Assembly (NCBI RefSeq): GCF_002803075.1
Contig: NZ_NNBK01000004.1
Location: 62,001-126,000, forward strand
DNA: 64,000 bases
Source: Streptomyces sp. CB01373
Lineage (GTDB): Bacteria; Actinomycetota; Actinomycetes; Streptomycetales; Streptomycetaceae
Direction: 5' to 3'
Shown here: piece by piece, positions 62,333-64,000 of the stretch
How the letters are laid out: each line of letters opens with the position of its first letter
Position numbering within the stretch: position 1 is the first letter of the stretch
The notes under the pieces: generated by a model
What the model was told of the DNA's origin: nothing
Database searches by the model: none
Seen by the model: the letters and a program-made list of their open reading frames with translations, nothing else
Made by a program: the position numbers and the translations under genes

Positions 62333-63126
62333 CGCCCGGCGCCGAGGCCGCCGAACTGCTCGCCCACGGTGAGCTGACCGTGCGCGGCCGCATCCGCGAG
62401 GCCTCCAACGCGGCACTGTTCTGCACGGTCGCCCTGGACGGCCGTGAGGCGTCCTGCGTGTACAAGCCGGTCGCCGGTGAGCGGCCGCTGTGGGACTTCC
62501 CCGACGGCACCCTCGCCGCGCGCGAGGTGGCGGCGTACGAGGTCTCCGAGGCGACCGGCTGGTCCCTGGTGCCGCCCACCGTGCTGCGCGACGGCCCGTA
62601 CGGCGAGGGCATGGTCCAGCTGTGGATCGAGGCGACCCCCGAGGCCGAGCTGCTCGCGCTGCTGGACGCCGAGGAACCCGGCCCGGGGTGGAAGGCGATC
62701 GGCTTCGCCGAGGTCGGCGAGGGGCGTACGGCCCTGCTGGTGCACGCCGACGACGAGCGGCTGCGCCGTCTTGCCGTCCTTGACGCGGTGATCAACAACG
62801 CCGACCGCAAGGGCGGCCATCTGCTGCCGACCACCGACGGGCACCTCTACGGCATCGACCACGGCGTCACCTTCAACATCGAGAACAAGCTGCGCACCCT
62901 GCTGTGGGGCTGGGCGGGCGACCCCCTGCCGCCGGAGGTCCTGGCCGTCCTCGAGATGCTGCGGGACGCCCTGCGCGACGGCGCCGCGCTCGCGGCCCGG
63001 CTGGCTGCCCTGATCACCCCGGCCGAACTCGACGCGACCCGGGCACGGGTGACCGCACTGCTCACCTCAGGCGCCCACCCGGAGCCGGCCGGGGACTGGC
63101 CGGCGATCCCGTGGCCGCCTGTCTGA
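62296..63126 (+). CDS. SCO1664-family protein with kinase-like fold
   Basis: 276 residues from ATG 62296, overlapping DUF3090 by 37 nt. [26 protein letters not shown] contains a Lys in a beta strand, and [32 protein letters not shown] has the DxxxxNxDR...D pattern of PI3/4-kinase or HipA-like catalytic loops (both quoted in parts). The family is widespread in actinobacteria next to mshC; no function is proven to my knowledge. A hairpin terminator follows. Confidence 0.92.
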   Translation: MSAPERIPPRRVTPGAEAAELLAHGELTVRGRIREASNAALFCTVALDGREASCVYKPVAGERPLWDFPDGTLAAREVAAYEVSEATGWSLVPPTVLRDGPYGEGMVQLWIEATPEAELLALLDAEEPGPGWKAIGFAEVGEGRTALLVHADDERLRRLAVLDAVINNADRKGGHLLPTTDGHLYGIDHGVTFNIENKLRTLLWGWAGDPLPPEVLAVLEMLRDALRDGAALAARLAALITPAELDATRARVTALLTSGAHPEPAGDWPAIPWPPV

Positions 63127-63160
63127 AAGCAGAGGGGGACTGGCCGAGAGCGGATGGGCC

Positions 63161-63180
63161 GACCACCTTTCGGGGTGGTC
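63161..63180 (+). terminator. Hairpin after the SCO1664-type gene
   Basis: GACCACC (63161-63167) and GGTGGTC (63174-63180), 7-bp stem with a 6-nt loop, 35 nt after the stop and 41 nt before the mshC ATG. Confidence 0.6.
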
Positions 63181-63220
63181 CGGTTCGAAGACGGGACCGC
63201 GGTCCGGTTACGCTCATGAC

Positions 63221-64000
63221 ATGCATGCCTGGCCCGCTTCCGAAGTCCCCGCCCTGCCTGGTGAGGGCCGCGACCTCAGGATCCACGACACCGCGACCGG
63301 TGGTCTGGTCACTCTCGACCCCGGCCCCGTCGCCCGTATCTATGTCTGCGGCATCACGCCGTACGACGCCACCCACATGGGGCACGCGGCGACCTACAAC
63401 GCGTTCGACCTCGTGCAGCGCGTGTGGCTCGACACCAAGCGGCAGGTGCACTACGTCCAGAACGTGACCGACGTCGACGATCCCCTGCTGGAGCGGGCGC
63501 AGCGCGACGACGTCGACTGGGTGGAGCTGGCCGAGCAGGAGACCGCGCTGTTCCGCGAGGACATGACGGCCCTGCGGATGCTGCCGCCCCGGCACTACAT
63601 CGGCGCCGTGGAGGCCATACCCGGCATCGTCCCGCTGGTCGAGAGACTGCGCGACCTGGGTGCGGCCTACGAACTCGAGGGCGACGTCTACTTCTCCGTC
63701 GAGTCCGACCCCCACTTCGGCGAGGTCTCCCGCCTGGACGCGGCGGCCATGCGGCTGCTGTCCGCCGAGCGCGGCGGCGACCCGGACCGCCCCGGCAAGA
63801 AGAACCCGCTCGACCCGATGCTGTGGATGGCCGCCCGCGACGGCGAGCCGAGCTGGGACGGCGGCTCCCTCGGCCACGGCCGGCCCGGCTGGCACATCGA
63901 GTGCGTCGCCATCGCCCTTGACCACCTCGGCATGAGCTTCGATGTGCAGGGCGGCGGCTCCGACCTCGCCTTCCCGCACCATGAGATGGGCGCCTCGCAC
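63221..64000 (+). CDS. mshC: Mycothiol ligase MshC (3' end outside window)
   Basis: 260 codons present from ATG 63221, open to the window edge; full-length MshC is about 410. It ligates cysteine to glucosaminyl-inositol in mycothiol synthesis and is related to cysteinyl-tRNA synthetase. Zinc Cys in [17 protein letters not shown], with the HIGH-like THMGH. The second half includes [16 protein letters not shown] and [15 protein letters not shown] (zinc Cys), and FPHHEMGAS. Mycothiol replaces glutathione in actinobacteria. Confidence 0.96.
   Translation, partial: MHAWPASEVPALPGEGRDLRIHDTATGGLVTLDPGPVARIYVCGITPYDATHMGHAATYNAFDLVQRVWLDTKRQVHYVQNVTDVDDPLLERAQRDDVDWVELAEQETALFREDMTALRMLPPRHYIGAVEAIPGIVPLVERLRDLGAAYELEGDVYFSVESDPHFGEVSRLDAAAMRLLSAERGGDPDRPGKKNPLDPMLWMAARDGEPSWDGGSLGHGRPGWHIECVAIALDHLGMSFDVQGGGSDLAFPHHEMGASH

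Overview
The window is high-GC actinomycete DNA, almost certainly from a Streptomyces chromosome. Evidence: strong GC bias at third codon positions, frequent GTG/TTG starts, 4-nt ATGA/GTGA/TTGA gene overlaps, two chaplin genes (chpH, chpC), the mycothiol gene mshC, an F420-type oxidoreductase and a SoxR whose regulon lies elsewhere. From memory, gene content and order resemble the S. coelicolor SCO1663-SCO1739 region read in reverse. The ChpC linker is longer than I recall for S. coelicolor, so it is probably another species. I see no transposase, integrase, phage gene, CRISPR array or rRNA.

Layout. (1) 1-8,702: the end of an unknown gene, then a minus-strand surface-polysaccharide locus: small membrane protein, FemAB-like acyltransferase, two family-2 glycosyltransferases, a polysaccharide deacetylase and a very large flippase/glycosyltransferase-like fusion, four of them translationally coupled. 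(2) 8,962-16,667: secreted SGNH esterase, then a SigK/RskA-type sigma/anti-sigma pair divergent from a DUF4331-TPR-NicO metal-exporter set. A SigK-like promoter precedes the DUF4331 gene. (3) 17,035-31,678: orphan Type-ISP specificity domain, GntR regulator, homogentisate dioxygenase, lipoprotein, class F sortase with its likely substrate, orphan sugar ABC ATPase, aldehyde/alcohol dehydrogenase pair, EamA exporter, YiaAB protein, a TetR/MaoC pair with matching palindromes, SoxR. (4) 31,928-45,282: penicillin-acylase family enzyme, alpha/beta hydrolase, NamZ muramidase, SDR/TetR pair, NUDIX, DMT and APC transporters, and a molybdopterin oxidoreductase with its cytochrome b. (5) 45,608-50,874: gluconate permease, kinase and regulator; YchJ; DUF1876; a phosphoribosyltransferase-hydrolase fusion; tRNA-Leu(GAG). 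(6) 51,080-64,000: M20 peptidase, chpH, chpC, conserved hypotheticals, a RecD2-like protein without a P-loop, AKR, LLM oxidoreductase, CorA, and the conserved phosphatase-DUF3090-SCO1664-mshC block.

Most notable observations: a dispersed palindromic element present three times (19,019-19,088; 39,102-39,300; 45,385-45,611), bounded by CTAG, each copy supplying the TAG stop of a neighbouring gene; a perfect 12-bp inverted repeat that can mask the chpH Shine-Dalgarno; the SigK/RskA-DUF4331-NicO module with conserved redox cysteines; a RecD2-like protein whose Walker A and B motifs are gone; and a non-canonical SPVTG sorting-like signal beside the class F sortase.
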